The notes: a model not told the origin generated them from the letters alone. A DNA stretch of 61,740 nt from an uncultured Lachnospiraceae bacterium (GCA_934330725.1 CAKRGM010000012.1:1-61740), one strand, 5' to 3'. Shown: positions 15,244 through 24,725, counted from the stretch's first letter. Program-made: numbers and translations.

Positions 15244-15306
15244 AAAACACCTTATCAAAGAATAATTAATGTAAAATGTTACATGATATCTTTGGTAAGG
15301 TGTTTT
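15244..15306. terminator. Bidirectional terminator between convergent genes
   Basis: AAAACACCTTATCAAAG (15244-15260) pairs with CTTTGGTAAGGTGTTTT (15290-15306) with one mismatch. T-rich and A-rich flanks serve both strands, between the S-component (+) and the HPr-like gene (-). Confidence 0.8.
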
Positions 15307-15391
15307 AATTAGTTTCATCAATATTAACTGCAAAAGCAGTATTGATATAACTTTATAACATTGCAGATTAGGCTGTAAATTAATCTGTAAA

Positions 15392-15652
15392 TTAAGCTTC
15401 TACACAGAATGGTTCTAACTTTGAATGAAGCTCTTCTGCATCATTGTAGTCGTTACGAATAACACGAAGTGTCATTGTACGTCTTGGATCCATACTTAAA
15501 ACGCCAAGCACTGATTTTGCATCAAAGAAATAATTACCCATGCAGATATCAAAATATCCATCAAGAGTATTTACTGTTTTGACAAACTTTAAAGCATTGT
15601 CAGTATCTTTAAGTAAAATTTTAAATGTTAATGAATTTTTATCTGATTTCAT
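15392..15652 (-). CDS. HPr-like protein lacking the catalytic histidine
   Basis: 86 residues, HPr length. The first ATG (15667) overlaps the GGAGG ribosome site (15661-15665), so ATG 15652 is the start. The segment FFDAKSVLGVLSMDPRRTMTLRVI matches the HPr helix-2 region around the regulatory Ser46 (NAKSIMGLMSL in classical HPr), and the rest fits the open-faced beta-sandwich. The N-terminal active-site loop, normally GLHARPA with His15, reads LLKDTDNALKFV and has no His. It therefore cannot carry phosphate from Enzyme I. It keeps the serine that HPr kinase would modify. A regulatory role is an inference. It has its own promoter and terminator. Confidence 0.75.
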   Translation of the reverse strand: MKSDKNSLTFKILLKDTDNALKFVKTVNTLDGYFDICMGNYFFDAKSVLGVLSMDPRRTMTLRVIRNDYNDAEELHSKLEPFCVEA

Positions 15653-15780
15653 AGCCGCAACCTCCATAATCGATTGGTTTACTAATTTTTCATGTTTTCC
15701 TTGTTTTTTGTTTTCAATATTAGTTTATGCTGCTAAAGAATAATGTGGGTGAATTCATTATTACTTTTACAACTTTCTCA

Positions 15781-15809
15781 TTTATATACCTATTTGAAGA
15801 ATAAGTCAA
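15781..15809 (-). promoter_or_regulatory. Promoter of the HPr-like gene
   Basis: On the minus strand TTGACT (15809-15804), 17-base spacer, TATAAA (15786-15781). Confidence 0.65.
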
Positions 15810-16067
15810 TGCGATAAAATGTTAACTTTTTGTAAATACAATAAGAACATTTTAATAAAAACAGGTAAAAATATGGTGAAACTTGAGAAAAGTTAGACAA
15901 ATAGCCATACTGAGTGATAATATTTTGGTAACATTTTAGACGCATGGGTGTAATGATTGATTTTTTTGATTTTTAAATTTATAATTAAATAATTAGGAAA
16001 CTTACAATTTTAAGTAATTTTATACATGATTAGCAATTCACCGCGGGTACATTTGCACTGTTTAATG

Positions 16068-16095
16068 CTGACAGTGGTACATAAAGCGGTATAAT
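16068..16095 (+). promoter_or_regulatory. Promoter of the DUF4317 gene
   Basis: CTGACA (16068-16073), 16-base spacer, TATAAT (16090-16095), 24 bases before ATG 16120. Confidence 0.55.
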
Positions 16096-16119
16096 AAAGA
16101 GTATGGAGAAATATTAATA

Positions 16120-17265
16120 ATGATAAGAAAAGAAATAAATGAAATTAAGGGACAGTATACCCTTGAAGAATGTGGCATTTTAAAACTCAGGGGATGCTAT
16201 GTGAATGGAGAAAAAGAGAAAGTAACAAGGCTTGATGAAACATTTCTTAATCTTCCGGATGAAGAAAAGCATAAATATTTTGATATATTTAGAAAAACAT
16301 TATCAGGAACGCCGGGGAAAAACCTCATTGATATGCGATTTACAACAGATTCATATGCAGAGGATGGTGCAAGGTCATTTTTATATAAATTAAGAGACAG
16401 TGAACTAAAGGATGACGATATACTTGATGAATTTTATGACAAGGTAATAAGATCATACAGTTATCCAGGAAATTATCTTATTCTTCTTATTAACCAGGTG
16501 TATGATGTGCCGGGAAAAACATCAGATAACATTGAGATGGAAGATGCATCTGATGAAGTTTATAGTTACATATTATGCAGTATCTGTCATGTTACACTTT
16601 CAAAGCCGGGGCTTGGATACGACGAGGGTGATAATACATTTCATAACCAGATACAGCATCATATGGTAGATATGCCGGATATCGGATTTTTATTTCCTGC
16701 ATTTAATGACCGCAGTGAAGACGGGGACAGCGTTTTGTTTTATTCAAAAGATGCGGATGATTTTCAGAGCATATTTCTTGATGACGTACTTGATTGTGAA
16801 GTACCACTGCCGGCAGGAAATCAGAAAGAGACATTTCAGAGTCTTGTAACTGAAACACTTGGCGAGCAATGCGATTATGAAACAATAAAGAACATTCATG
16901 AAAATCTTAATGAGATGATTGAGGAAAATAAAAATAATCCTGAACCGGTGCGCCTTGATAAAACTAAGGTGCGTGGACTTCTTGAGAAAAGTGGTGTTGC
17001 AGAGGACAGGCTTGACAGCTTTGAAGAACATTTTGAAATGAAAGCAGGTGAAAATGCTACGCTGCTTGCTTCTAATATTGCAGAAACAAGAAAGTTTGAG
17101 GTTAAAATGCCGGATGTAGTTGTGAAGGTAAATCCTGAAAGAACTGATCTGGTTGAGACAAAGGTAATAGATGGTAAGCAGTGTCTTGTAATACCTATTG
17201 ATGAAAGGCTGGAAGTCAACGGAATTTCAGTAAATCCAGTCACTGGTGAAGTTATAGAAAGATAA
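16120..17265 (+). CDS. DUF4317 family protein
   Basis: 381 residues, typical for this clostridial family of unknown function. It starts with MIRKEINEIKGQYTLEECGI, followed by LRGCYVNGEKEKVT and a central CSICHVTLSKPGLGYDE segment before FHNQIQHHMVDMPDIGFLFPAF, all recurring features of DUF4317 proteins. No signal peptide or membrane helix. It contains a Cys-x-x-Cys (CSIC) near residue 145 and a His-rich HNQIQHH that could bind metal, but no role is established. The C-terminal third is a separate small domain ending in VNGISVNPVTGEVIER. pepT follows after 28 bases and is probably cotranscribed. Confidence 0.8.
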   Translation: MIRKEINEIKGQYTLEECGILKLRGCYVNGEKEKVTRLDETFLNLPDEEKHKYFDIFRKTLSGTPGKNLIDMRFTTDSYAEDGARSFLYKLRDSELKDDDILDEFYDKVIRSYSYPGNYLILLINQVYDVPGKTSDNIEMEDASDEVYSYILCSICHVTLSKPGLGYDEGDNTFHNQIQHHMVDMPDIGFLFPAFNDRSEDGDSVLFYSKDADDFQSIFLDDVLDCEVPLPAGNQKETFQSLVTETLGEQCDYETIKNIHENLNEMIEENKNNPEPVRLDKTKVRGLLEKSGVAEDRLDSFEEHFEMKAGENATLLASNIAETRKFEVKMPDVVVKVNPERTDLVETKVIDGKQCLVIPIDERLEVNGISVNPVTGEVIER

Positions 17266-17293
17266 TCTTAAATAAATTGGAGGTAAATGACAT

Positions 17294-18589
17294 ATGGATA
17301 ATTGTACAGCATTAAATGCAGGTCAGCAGCCGGATACAGATTATGATATAAAAACTGAAGTTGTTGAACGCTTTTTAAGGTATATTAAGATAGATACCCA
17401 GTCAGATGAATATTCAGAAACATTTCCCAGCACATTAAAGCAAAAAAATCTTGCAGTAATTCTTGCAGATGAATTAAAAAAAGCAGGTGTGGCGCATGTG
17501 GATTATGATGAGGAATATGGTTATGTATATGGTAAGATTCCTGGTAATATTACTAACGAGTCTGACAAAGGCTGCACGTTAGGATTTATATCCCATATGG
17601 ATACTTCACCTGAAGTAAGTGGAAAGGATGTAAAACCGCAGATAATAGAAAATTATGACGGTGGCGATATTATCCTTAACAAAGATAAGGACATAGTTTT
17701 AAAGACGGAGGATTTTCCCGAGATAAAAAATTATAAAGGTCAGGATGTCATTACGACAGACGGGAATACACTTCTCGGAGCAGATGATAAAGCAGGAATT
17801 GCTGAAATTATGACAATGGCAGCATATTTATGCAGTCATCCACAGATAAAACATGGGGATATAGCAATTGCATTTACACCTGATGAAGAGGTTGGTGCAG
17901 GCATGGATCATTTTGATGTGAAACGTTTTGGAGCAGATTATGCATATACTGTTGACGGTGGTGCAATAGGAGAACTGGAATATGAAAACTTTAATGCTGC
18001 AGCTGCAAAGGTAATAATTAAAGGAAGAAATGTTCATCCGGGTGAAGCTAAAGGAAAAATGAAAAATGCAGCGCTTATTGCGGTAGAATTTAACGAAATG
18101 CTTCCAAAGGAACAAAGACCTGACAATACCAGCGGTTATGAAGGCTTTTTTCATCTTGTACATTTAAATGCAGATGTGGAAGAGGCGTATATGGAATATA
18201 TAATACGTGATCATGACAGAAATAAGTTTGAAGAAAAGAAAAAGCTTATGGAGGCTGTTTCTGATGAGCTTAATGAAAAATACGGTGCAGGAAGTGTTAA
18301 GGTTGAACTAAAGGACCAGTATTATAACATGAAAGAAAAGCTTGCCGATTCAATGTTTTTAGTTGAAAATGCAGCAGAATGCATGAAGGATATAGGGATA
18401 ACTCCTAAGATTCAGCCAATAAGAGGAGGTACTGATGGTGCAAGGCTTTCTTTTATGGGAGTGCCGTGCCCTAACCTGTGTGCAGGCGGACATAATTTTC
18501 ATGGAAGATATGAGTATTGCTGTGTCCAGTCAATGGAAAAAATCACCCGGCTCATTATAAAGCTGACAGGTATGACATTTAGTAAATAA
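17294..18589 (+). CDS. pepT: Peptidase T (tripeptide aminopeptidase)
   Basis: Cytosolic dinuclear-zinc M20 aminopeptidase that removes the N-terminal residue from tripeptides. 431 residues (family about 410; the first 20 residues form a short extension). Metal and catalytic residues are visible: ISHMDTSPEVSG with His101 and Asp103, LLGADDKAGIA with the bridging Asp, FTPDEEVGAG with Glu198/Glu199, DGG at the second metal site, and RGGTDGARLS and CAGGHNFHGRYE near the C-terminus with the last His ligand. GGAGG precedes the ATG. Ends at the terminator near 18653. Confidence 0.95.
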   Translation: MDNCTALNAGQQPDTDYDIKTEVVERFLRYIKIDTQSDEYSETFPSTLKQKNLAVILADELKKAGVAHVDYDEEYGYVYGKIPGNITNESDKGCTLGFISHMDTSPEVSGKDVKPQIIENYDGGDIILNKDKDIVLKTEDFPEIKNYKGQDVITTDGNTLLGADDKAGIAEIMTMAAYLCSHPQIKHGDIAIAFTPDEEVGAGMDHFDVKRFGADYAYTVDGGAIGELEYENFNAAAAKVIIKGRNVHPGEAKGKMKNAALIAVEFNEMLPKEQRPDNTSGYEGFFHLVHLNADVEEAYMEYIIRDHDRNKFEEKKKLMEAVSDELNEKYGAGSVKVELKDQYYNMKEKLADSMFLVENAAECMKDIGITPKIQPIRGGTDGARLSFMGVPCPNLCAGGHNFHGRYEYCCVQSMEKITRLIIKLTGMTFSK

Positions 18590-18898
18590 CAGGTATATTG
18601 AGTATTGATATGCAGATAGCTGTTGCACATGGCAGCAGGGTCTATGAATAAAGAAGCTGGGAAAAGGATTTCATCATTAAGTGCAGTCCTCCCGGCTTTT
18701 TACATATATTTAACATGCATTTTACATAAGTGAGATAGCAGAATTTACATTTCTTTCATAGACTTAAGATAACTAATAATATACAGTTTAAAATTAATCA
18801 AATTGGGCATTTTAAATTATAAGAGAAAGTTATATGGGATTTAACCATATTAAATTAAACTGTAGCAAATTAAACATTTTGGTTTGGAGGATAATGCT
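18590..18898. other. 309-base intergenic region between pepT and pfk
   Basis: Contains the pepT terminator. The remainder is AT-rich leader (GTTTAAAATT, GCATTTTAAATTATAAGAG) in which no promoter could be fixed with confidence. Confidence 0.4.
18653..18702 (+). terminator. Terminator of DUF4317-pepT
   Basis: AAGCTGGGA...AGGA pairs with TCCTCCCGGCTT with small bulges, followed by TTTTTAC. Confidence 0.65.
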
Positions 18899-19990
18899 TT
18901 GATAAAAGTTGGAATGTTAACAAGTGGTGGTGATTGTCAGGCACTTAATGCAGCTATGCGTGGAGTGGCTCTTGGACTTTTAGGCAGTGGCTGCAAGGTC
19001 GAAATTTATGGCTTTAAAAATGGATATAAAGGGCTTATTAATGAAGATTACAGCAGTATGTGCCTTGAAGATTTTGAAGATATTCTGGACAAGGGTGGAA
19101 CAATACTTGGAACCTCAAGAATGCCGTTTAAGTATATCGAGCTTCCAGATGAAAATGGCAAGGATAAAATTGATTCAATGGTCAGGACCTATAATAAAAT
19201 CGGGTTAAACTGCCTGGTTGTCTTAGGTGGCAATGGTTCACATAAGACGGCAAATCTTCTTATGGAAAAAGGACTGAATATTATAACTCTGCCGAAGACA
19301 ATTGATAATGATATAGCAGGAACAGATGTAAGCTTTGGCTTCTATTCAGCAGTAGAAGTAGCGACCGGAGTATTAGAGAATATAAAAACAACTGCACAGT
19401 CACATGGAAGAGTGTTTGTCGTAGAATTGATGGGGCATAAAGCCGGATGGATGACATTGTATGCCGGAATAGCAGCATCAGCAGATATGATTCTTATACC
19501 GGAAATACCATATGATTTTGATGTGGTTGTAGAAGATGTGCGTAAGAAGTTAAAGAGTGGAAAAGGTTCTGTAATAATTGCGGCTGCAGAAGGGATTATT
19601 TCAAATGAAGAGGCTCTTATGACTAAAAAAGAGCGTAAAGAAAAAAGAAAGAAGGAAAAGGTTGTTTCAGCAGCGCAGGCGCTTGCAGCAAAGCTTGAGG
19701 AAAGTATTGGAAGTGAAGTGCGTGTTACAATTCCGGGACATATACAGCGTGGAGGCCAGCCATGTGCATATGATAAGGTGCTTGCAACCAGACTCGGTGC
19801 AAGGGCTGCAAGGATGATTATCGAGGAGGAATATGGTTATATGGTCAGCTTTACGGCAGGTAAGATTGATAAAGTACTTCTTGGTAAGGTAGCCGGAAAA
19901 TTAAAACTTGTTGACCCGGATTCAGAGATTGTAAGTCAGGCAAGAATGACGGGTATAAGTTTTGGAGATTACAGTAAGGAAGAAAAATAA
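18899..19990 (+). CDS. pfkA: 6-phosphofructokinase, cofactor type uncertain
   Basis: Phosphorylates fructose 6-phosphate at the committed step of glycolysis. 363 residues. TTG 18899 is the start because GGAGG ends eight bases upstream; ORFs read from 18884 begin inside that ribosome site. Motifs: SGGDCQALN at 9-17, GTSRMPF, GGNGSHKTA at 110-118, PKTIDND at 132-138 with the catalytic Asp, MGHKAGW and IPGHIQRGG. Lys133 replaces the Gly of ATP-dependent enzymes (PGTIDND), which usually marks pyrophosphate use, while Gly113 matches ATP-dependent enzymes (PPi enzymes often have Asp here). The phosphoryl donor therefore cannot be fixed by motif. The polyphosphate kinase gene follows within 15 bases. 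Confidence 0.88.
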   Translation: MIKVGMLTSGGDCQALNAAMRGVALGLLGSGCKVEIYGFKNGYKGLINEDYSSMCLEDFEDILDKGGTILGTSRMPFKYIELPDENGKDKIDSMVRTYNKIGLNCLVVLGGNGSHKTANLLMEKGLNIITLPKTIDNDIAGTDVSFGFYSAVEVATGVLENIKTTAQSHGRVFVVELMGHKAGWMTLYAGIAASADMILIPEIPYDFDVVVEDVRKKLKSGKGSVIIAAAEGIISNEEALMTKKERKEKRKKEKVVSAAQALAAKLEESIGSEVRVTIPGHIQRGGQPCAYDKVLATRLGARAARMIIEEEYGYMVSFTAGKIDKVLLGKVAGKLKLVDPDSEIVSQARMTGISFGDYSKEEK

Positions 19991-20004
19991 TTTTGAAGGG
20001 TAAA

Positions 20005-22185
20005 ATGTTGGTACAGATTATGGAATTAATTAAGAAAATGATAGTATCAGAAAATAATGAACAGGAAAAAGATAAAGAAGAAAAGGATAAACAGGATAGC
20101 GCAGTAAGCGCAGAAGAAGTTATAGAGGATGATAACAGACCTGTAATAAGAAAGAGAGCATGTTATGCAAATCGTGAACTCTCCTGGCTTAAGTTCAACG
20201 AAAGAGTTCTTGGAGAAGCCGAAGATGAAAGCGTTCCATTATGCGAAAGATTATCATTTGTATCAATTTTCCAGAGTAATCTGGATGAATTTTTTATGGT
20301 ACGTGTAGGTTCATTATATGATCAGATGCTCCTGTTTGATAACTCAAGGGAAAATAAAACCAGAATGACAGCTTCAGAGCAGCTGGTACATATTTTTAAA
20401 GATACACGTAAACTGCTCAAGCATAAAGATGATGTGTATTTTGAACTTATGGATCAGTTAAAACAGCGGGGCGTTGAGTTAATAAGATTCAAAGACATAG
20501 AAACAGAAGACGTTGATTATCTTAAACAGTATTTTAAAAAATCAATTATGCCTATCTTGTCACCACAGGTAATTGGTAAAAAGCAGCCGTTTCCATTTCT
20601 TAAGAATAAAGAGATTTATGCGGTAGCCCTGTTAAAGGCTAAAAATAGTGAGAAGCTTGGAGTGGTTCCATGCAGCAGTGAAGTATTTTCAAGGCTTATA
20701 TCAATTCCATCAGATAAGAAAAAGTATATTCTGGTGGAAGAACTTATATTACATTTTATGCCTGAAATATTTGACAATTATACAGTAAAAAGCAAGTCTC
20801 TTATAAGAATAATACGTAATGCTGATATTGATGTGGATGAAGCATATGAAGATGAAGATATTGATTACCGTAATGCAATGGAGAGGCTGATAAAGGAAAG
20901 AAGAAAGCTCTGCCCTGTTAAGATGGAATATACAAGAGTTCCGGATGAAAAGGTAATAGTTTATCTTTGCAAAGAGCTCGGTTTAAAAAAGGAGCAGGTA
21001 TTTAAATGTGAAGCGCCTCTTGAAATGTCATTTGTATCAACAATTCAGGACGTATTCAGAGCAAAAAAGGAACTGTTTTATCCAAAGAGAAAACCGCAAA
21101 AATCAATATACGTTGATGAAAATACGGCTATGATTGAACAGATAAGAAAAAAGGATATACTTCTTAGCTATCCGTATGAGAGCATGTCACCATTTATAAG
21201 GCTGCTTGAGGAAGCAGGACATGACAAAAATGTCATTTCAATAAAAATGACATTATACAGAGTAGCAAAAAACTCAAGGATTGTTGAGGCACTTATTGAT
21301 GCCGCTGAAAATGGTAAGGATGTTGTTGTACTTGTAGAGCTTCGTGCGAGGTTTGACGAGGAAAATAATATTGAGTGGTCAAGAAGACTTGAAGATGCAG
21401 GATGCCGTATTATTTATGGAATTGATTATGTCAAGGTTCATTCCAAATTATGTCTTATAACTTATAAAGATGACGAAAAGATAAAACATATAACACAGAT
21501 AGGAACCGGAAACTATAATGAAAAGACAGCAGCTGTCTATACAGATCTTTCTTTGATGACGGCTGATGAACGTATTGCAGGAGAGGCAGCGGAAACATTT
21601 AACAAGCTGTGTATGGCAGAGGTAATGGATGAAACACACTATCTTATGGTTGCTCCAAAGTGTCTTCAGAATAAAATATTAAATTACATTGATGAAGAAA
21701 TCGAACATGCCAGAAATAATGAACCTGCGTATATTGGTGTGAAAGTGAATTCTCTTACAGATAAAAAAATTATTGATAAGCTTATTGAAGCCTCACAGGC
21801 AGGTGTCAGAACAGATCTCATAATAAGAGGAATATGCTGTCTGATACCACAGATTGAAGGATATACGGAAAATATCAGAATAATAAGTATTGTCGGAAGA
21901 TATCTGGAACATTCACGTATATATATATTTGGTACTCCGGACAGAGACAATATATATATATCGTCAGCAGATTTTATGACAAGAAATACTGTAAGACGAG
22001 TTGAAGTAGCCGCACCTATATATGATGAAGATATTAAAACAAGAATACGTGATAAATTTAACATAATGCTCCATGATAATGTAAATGCACATCAGCTTAA
22101 CAATAATGGTCAGTACACAAAGATAATGCCAGAAGGACCTGAAGAAGAGTTAGTTAATTCACAGCAGGAAGAGTATGAAAAATAA
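20005..22185 (+). CDS. ppk1: Polyphosphate kinase 1
   Basis: Reversibly polymerises the gamma-phosphate of ATP into inorganic polyphosphate. 726 residues. ATG 20005 is preferred (AAGGG five bases upstream). An acidic/lysine-rich N-terminal extension of about 45 residues precedes the conserved start YANRELSWLKFNERVL. NLDEFFMVRVG is present. The phospholipase D-like catalytic half holds VKVHSKL with His479, the residue that is autophosphorylated, GTGNYNEKTA, and a second YLEHSRIYIFG with His636. Linked to pfk by 15 bases, so glycolytic phosphate flow and polyphosphate are probably co-expressed here. Confidence 0.97.
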   Translation: MLVQIMELIKKMIVSENNEQEKDKEEKDKQDSAVSAEEVIEDDNRPVIRKRACYANRELSWLKFNERVLGEAEDESVPLCERLSFVSIFQSNLDEFFMVRVGSLYDQMLLFDNSRENKTRMTASEQLVHIFKDTRKLLKHKDDVYFELMDQLKQRGVELIRFKDIETEDVDYLKQYFKKSIMPILSPQVIGKKQPFPFLKNKEIYAVALLKAKNSEKLGVVPCSSEVFSRLISIPSDKKKYILVEELILHFMPEIFDNYTVKSKSLIRIIRNADIDVDEAYEDEDIDYRNAMERLIKERRKLCPVKMEYTRVPDEKVIVYLCKELGLKKEQVFKCEAPLEMSFVSTIQDVFRAKKELFYPKRKPQKSIYVDENTAMIEQIRKKDILLSYPYESMSPFIRLLEEAGHDKNVISIKMTLYRVAKNSRIVEALIDAAENGKDVVVLVELRARFDEENNIEWSRRLEDAGCRIIYGIDYVKVHSKLCLITYKDDEKIKHITQIGTGNYNEKTAAVYTDLSLMTADERIAGEAAETFNKLCMAEVMDETHYLMVAPKCLQNKILNYIDEEIEHARNNEPAYIGVKVNSLTDKKIIDKLIEASQAGVRTDLIIRGICCLIPQIEGYTENIRIISIVGRYLEHSRIYIFGTPDRDNIYISSADFMTRNTVRRVEVAAPIYDEDIKTRIRDKFNIMLHDNVNAHQLNNNGQYTKIMPEGPEEELVNSQQEEYEK

Positions 22186-22272
22186 ACTTTTTTTCATGAT
22201 ATGTGTATGGTACAATACATTTTATGAGTGTAATCAGAATATGTATTAATCAAGGAGGCATTAAACAGAAAA

Positions 22273-23112
22273 ATGGAGTTTATAGAATTATTAAAAGCCA
22301 TATTATTTGGTATTATTGAAGGTATAACTGAATGGTTGCCGGTTAGTAGTACAGGACATATGATTATAGTTGAGCATTTTGTGAAACTTAATGTAACAGA
22401 AGAGTTTTGGAAAATGTTTGAAGTTGTAATACAGTTCGGAGCAATACTTGCAGTTGTAGTTCTTTTCTGGAATAAGCTGTGGCCATTTACCACAAGAAAA
22501 GCAAAACAGGGTGGTATATGCTGGAAAGACGGAGCACTTGATATGTGGATAAAGATTATCGTTGCATGTATTCCGGCAGCGATAGTAGGTGTTTTATTTG
22601 ATGATAAAATAGATGAATTGTTTTATCATCCGGTACCGGTTGCAATAGCTCTTATCGTAGTTGGTATTATTTTCATTATTGTAGAATCAACGAAAGGAAA
22701 GCATAAGCCTGCTATAACAAGTATTGGACAGATGTCATATAAAGTAGTTGTGCTTATAGGATTATTCCAGCTGCTTGCAGCAGTATTCCCGGGAACATCA
22801 AGGTCAGGTGCAACAATTGTAGGAGCACTTCTTATAGGAGTTTCAAGGGCAACAGCAGCAGAGTTTACATTTTTCCTTGCTGTTCCGGTTATGTTTGGAG
22901 CAAGTCTTTTAAAGATTGTTAAATTCATGGCAGCAGGAGTATCAGTCACAGGAGCTGAAGTAGTGATACTTCTTGTTGGAACATTTGTGGCATTTATAGT
23001 TTCCATATTTGTAATCAAGTTCCTTATGGAGTACATAAAGAAGCATGATTTTAAAGTATTTGGATGGTACAGAATTATACTTGGTATACTTGTACTTCTT
23101 ATTTTAAGATAG
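22273..23112 (+). CDS. uppP: Undecaprenyl-diphosphatase UppP (BacA)
   Basis: Membrane phosphatase that recycles undecaprenyl pyrophosphate to the monophosphate carrier for wall synthesis; its activity also gives bacitracin tolerance. 279 residues with about eight hydrophobic segments. The two signature boxes are present: EGITEWLPVSSTGHMII at 16-32 with the catalytic Glu pair region, and FPGTSRSGATI at about 172-182 with the phosphate-binding Arg. AGGAGG lies about 13 bases before ATG 22273. It is separated from ppk1 by 87 bases and closed by the hairpin at 23145. Confidence 0.96.
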   Translation: MEFIELLKAILFGIIEGITEWLPVSSTGHMIIVEHFVKLNVTEEFWKMFEVVIQFGAILAVVVLFWNKLWPFTTRKAKQGGICWKDGALDMWIKIIVACIPAAIVGVLFDDKIDELFYHPVPVAIALIVVGIIFIIVESTKGKHKPAITSIGQMSYKVVVLIGLFQLLAAVFPGTSRSGATIVGALLIGVSRATAAEFTFFLAVPVMFGASLLKIVKFMAAGVSVTGAEVVILLVGTFVAFIVSIFVIKFLMEYIKKHDFKVFGWYRIILGILVLLILR

Positions 23113-23144
23113 CCTTTAAAATAATTAAAAATAGTTTGGAAGTA

Positions 23145-23188
23145 AGAAAGACCGGCACATCTTTAATAAAAGAATAGCCGGTCTTTCT
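23145..23188. terminator. Bidirectional hairpin between uppP and the alanine symporter gene
   Basis: AGAAAGACCGGC (23145-23156) pairs perfectly with GCCGGTCTTTCT (23177-23188) around a 20-base loop. T-tracts on either side are short. Confidence 0.75.
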
Positions 23189-23239
23189 GCGTACAATTTA
23201 AATTTATATTGGAGACATAAGTTGTGGTTCAACAATATG

Positions 23240-24655
23240 TTATCCTTTTTTCTTGTAAGCCTTTCGCTCTTTATCAAGTATTGGCTGGAAACGGTTTACT
23301 TCTTTAGCGATTACACCACTAAGCAACAGCATACATATCAGGTTAGGTATTGCCATAAGTGCATTCATTATATCAGATATGTTCCATACAAGATCAAGTG
23401 TCTGTGTTGCACCAATATAAACAACAAGTGAAAAAACAACGCGGTATATAATGTTATATTTGTGATTATTTACAAGATATTCAAATGCTTTTTCACCATG
23501 ATATTCCCAACCGATGATAGTTGAAAATGCAAACAGGATGATTCCGAGTGAAACGAGATATTTTCCAAAAGGACCAAGTACACTTGCAAATGCAGCCATG
23601 GTAAGGGAAATACCCTTTAACGGAGTACCATCAGCACCTACTGTGCCAAGGACACCTGAAGCTGAAATAGCAAGACCTGTAATTGAACATACAACTATCG
23701 TATCAAAAAATGTACCTGTCATATTTATGTAACCCTGGCGTACCGGATCATCAGTTGTGGCAGCAGCAGCAGTTATGGCAGCTGAACCAAGGCCTGCTTC
23801 ATTTGAGAATACACCACGTGCAACACCATATCGTATAGAATTCATAATTGATACAGTTATAGTACCAAGCACACCACCTGCAACAGACTGAGGTGCAAAG
23901 GCCATACCAAATATAAGGTATAAACCGTGAGGAAGATTCTGGATATTCAGAAGTATTACAATTATTCCGGCTATAACATAGAATACAGCCATACATGGAA
24001 CAACGACTGAAGATACTTTTGATATACTTTTTATTCCACCAATTATAATTATAAATGCAAGTGCGGTAATTATAATTCCTGTTACCCATGTTGGAACGTT
24101 GAACGTTTCAGATAAGGCACCTGAGATTGAATTAGCCTGTGTCATATTACCAATACCAAATGAAGCAAGGACTGCAAACAGTGCAAATAAAAATCCCATT
24201 ATTTTTCCAAAGGTTTTGTTTGTAAAAGCATTTTTCATGGTATACATTGGGCCGCCGGACATTTCACCTTTGGCATTAACTTCTCTGTATTTTATGGCCA
24301 GCATACATTCGCTGAATTTGGAAGTAAGACCAAATGCGGCTGAAACCCACATCCATACCAGTGCGCCGGGACCACCTGCAAACATGGCAGTTGCAACACC
24401 GATAATATTACCGGTACCAATAGTAGCGGCAAGTGCTGTCATTAGAGCTGAAAATGGAGAAACATCCCCACTTCCCCTTTTGGTTGTTCTTGCTTCTTTA
24501 CTTAATACACTGTGGAGTGCATAACCAAGATTTCTCCATGGCAGAAATTTTAATCGTATTGTTAAAAAAATACCTGTTCCAACTAAGAGAACGAGCATTA
24601 CCGGACCCCATACAAATGAATCGATGGAATCTACAATATTACTGAATGTTTCCAT
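23240..24655 (-). CDS. Sodium:alanine/glycine symporter (AGCS family)
   Basis: Sodium-driven importer of L- and D-alanine or glycine. 471 residues, 10-11 hydrophobic segments. ATG 24655 is the start, since AAGGGG lies eight bases upstream and the longer GTG reading begins within that site. Family landmarks: VWGPVMLVLLVGTG, ALMTALAATIGTGNIIGVATA, GGPGALVWMWVSAAFG, SECMLAIKYREVN, GGPMYTM and the cytoplasmic FSNEAGLGSAAI motif. It is divergently transcribed from an Lrp-type regulator, which suggests control by amino-acid level. A hairpin with a U-tract lies directly between its promoter and start codon. Confidence 0.92.
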   Translation of the reverse strand: METFSNIVDSIDSFVWGPVMLVLLVGTGIFLTIRLKFLPWRNLGYALHSVLSKEARTTKRGSGDVSPFSALMTALAATIGTGNIIGVATAMFAGGPGALVWMWVSAAFGLTSKFSECMLAIKYREVNAKGEMSGGPMYTMKNAFTNKTFGKIMGFLFALFAVLASFGIGNMTQANSISGALSETFNVPTWVTGIIITALAFIIIIGGIKSISKVSSVVVPCMAVFYVIAGIIVILLNIQNLPHGLYLIFGMAFAPQSVAGGVLGTITVSIMNSIRYGVARGVFSNEAGLGSAAITAAAATTDDPVRQGYINMTGTFFDTIVVCSITGLAISASGVLGTVGADGTPLKGISLTMAAFASVLGPFGKYLVSLGIILFAFSTIIGWEYHGEKAFEYLVNNHKYNIIYRVVFSLVVYIGATQTLDLVWNISDIMNALMAIPNLICMLLLSGVIAKEVNRFQPILDKERKAYKKKG

Positions 24656-24684
24656 AAATATCACCCCTTAACAAAAAATAAAAA

Positions 24685-24717
24685 AGACGACGAAATCGAA
24701 AAATGACTTCGTCGTCT
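24685..24717 (-). terminator. Leader hairpin with U-tract upstream of the alanine symporter gene
   Basis: On the minus strand AGACGACGAA pairs perfectly with TTCGTCGTCT (10 bp) and continues into TTTTTTATTTTTT. It begins only a few bases after the predicted transcription start and lies before the ribosome site, so it is either a leader attenuator or a 5'-terminal stabilising hairpin. Confidence 0.7.
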
Positions 24718-24725
24718 ATTCTCAT

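Larger units (their letters stand above)
15653..16119. other. 467-base divergent intergenic region
   Basis: Holds the leftward promoter of the HPr-like gene (15781-15809) with a leader of about 120 bases, and the rightward promoter of the DUF4317 gene (16068-16095). The middle (15830-16040) is very AT-rich, with no open reading frame or hairpin that I can support. Confidence 0.5.

Noticed and set aside
18884..18898. Upstream TTG start for phosphofructokinase
   Set aside because: These codons contain the GGAGG ribosome site itself; TTG 18899 gives the normal family N-terminus.
24662..24664. GTG start for the alanine symporter
   Set aside because: It overlaps the AAGGGG ribosome site; ATG 24655 has correct spacing.
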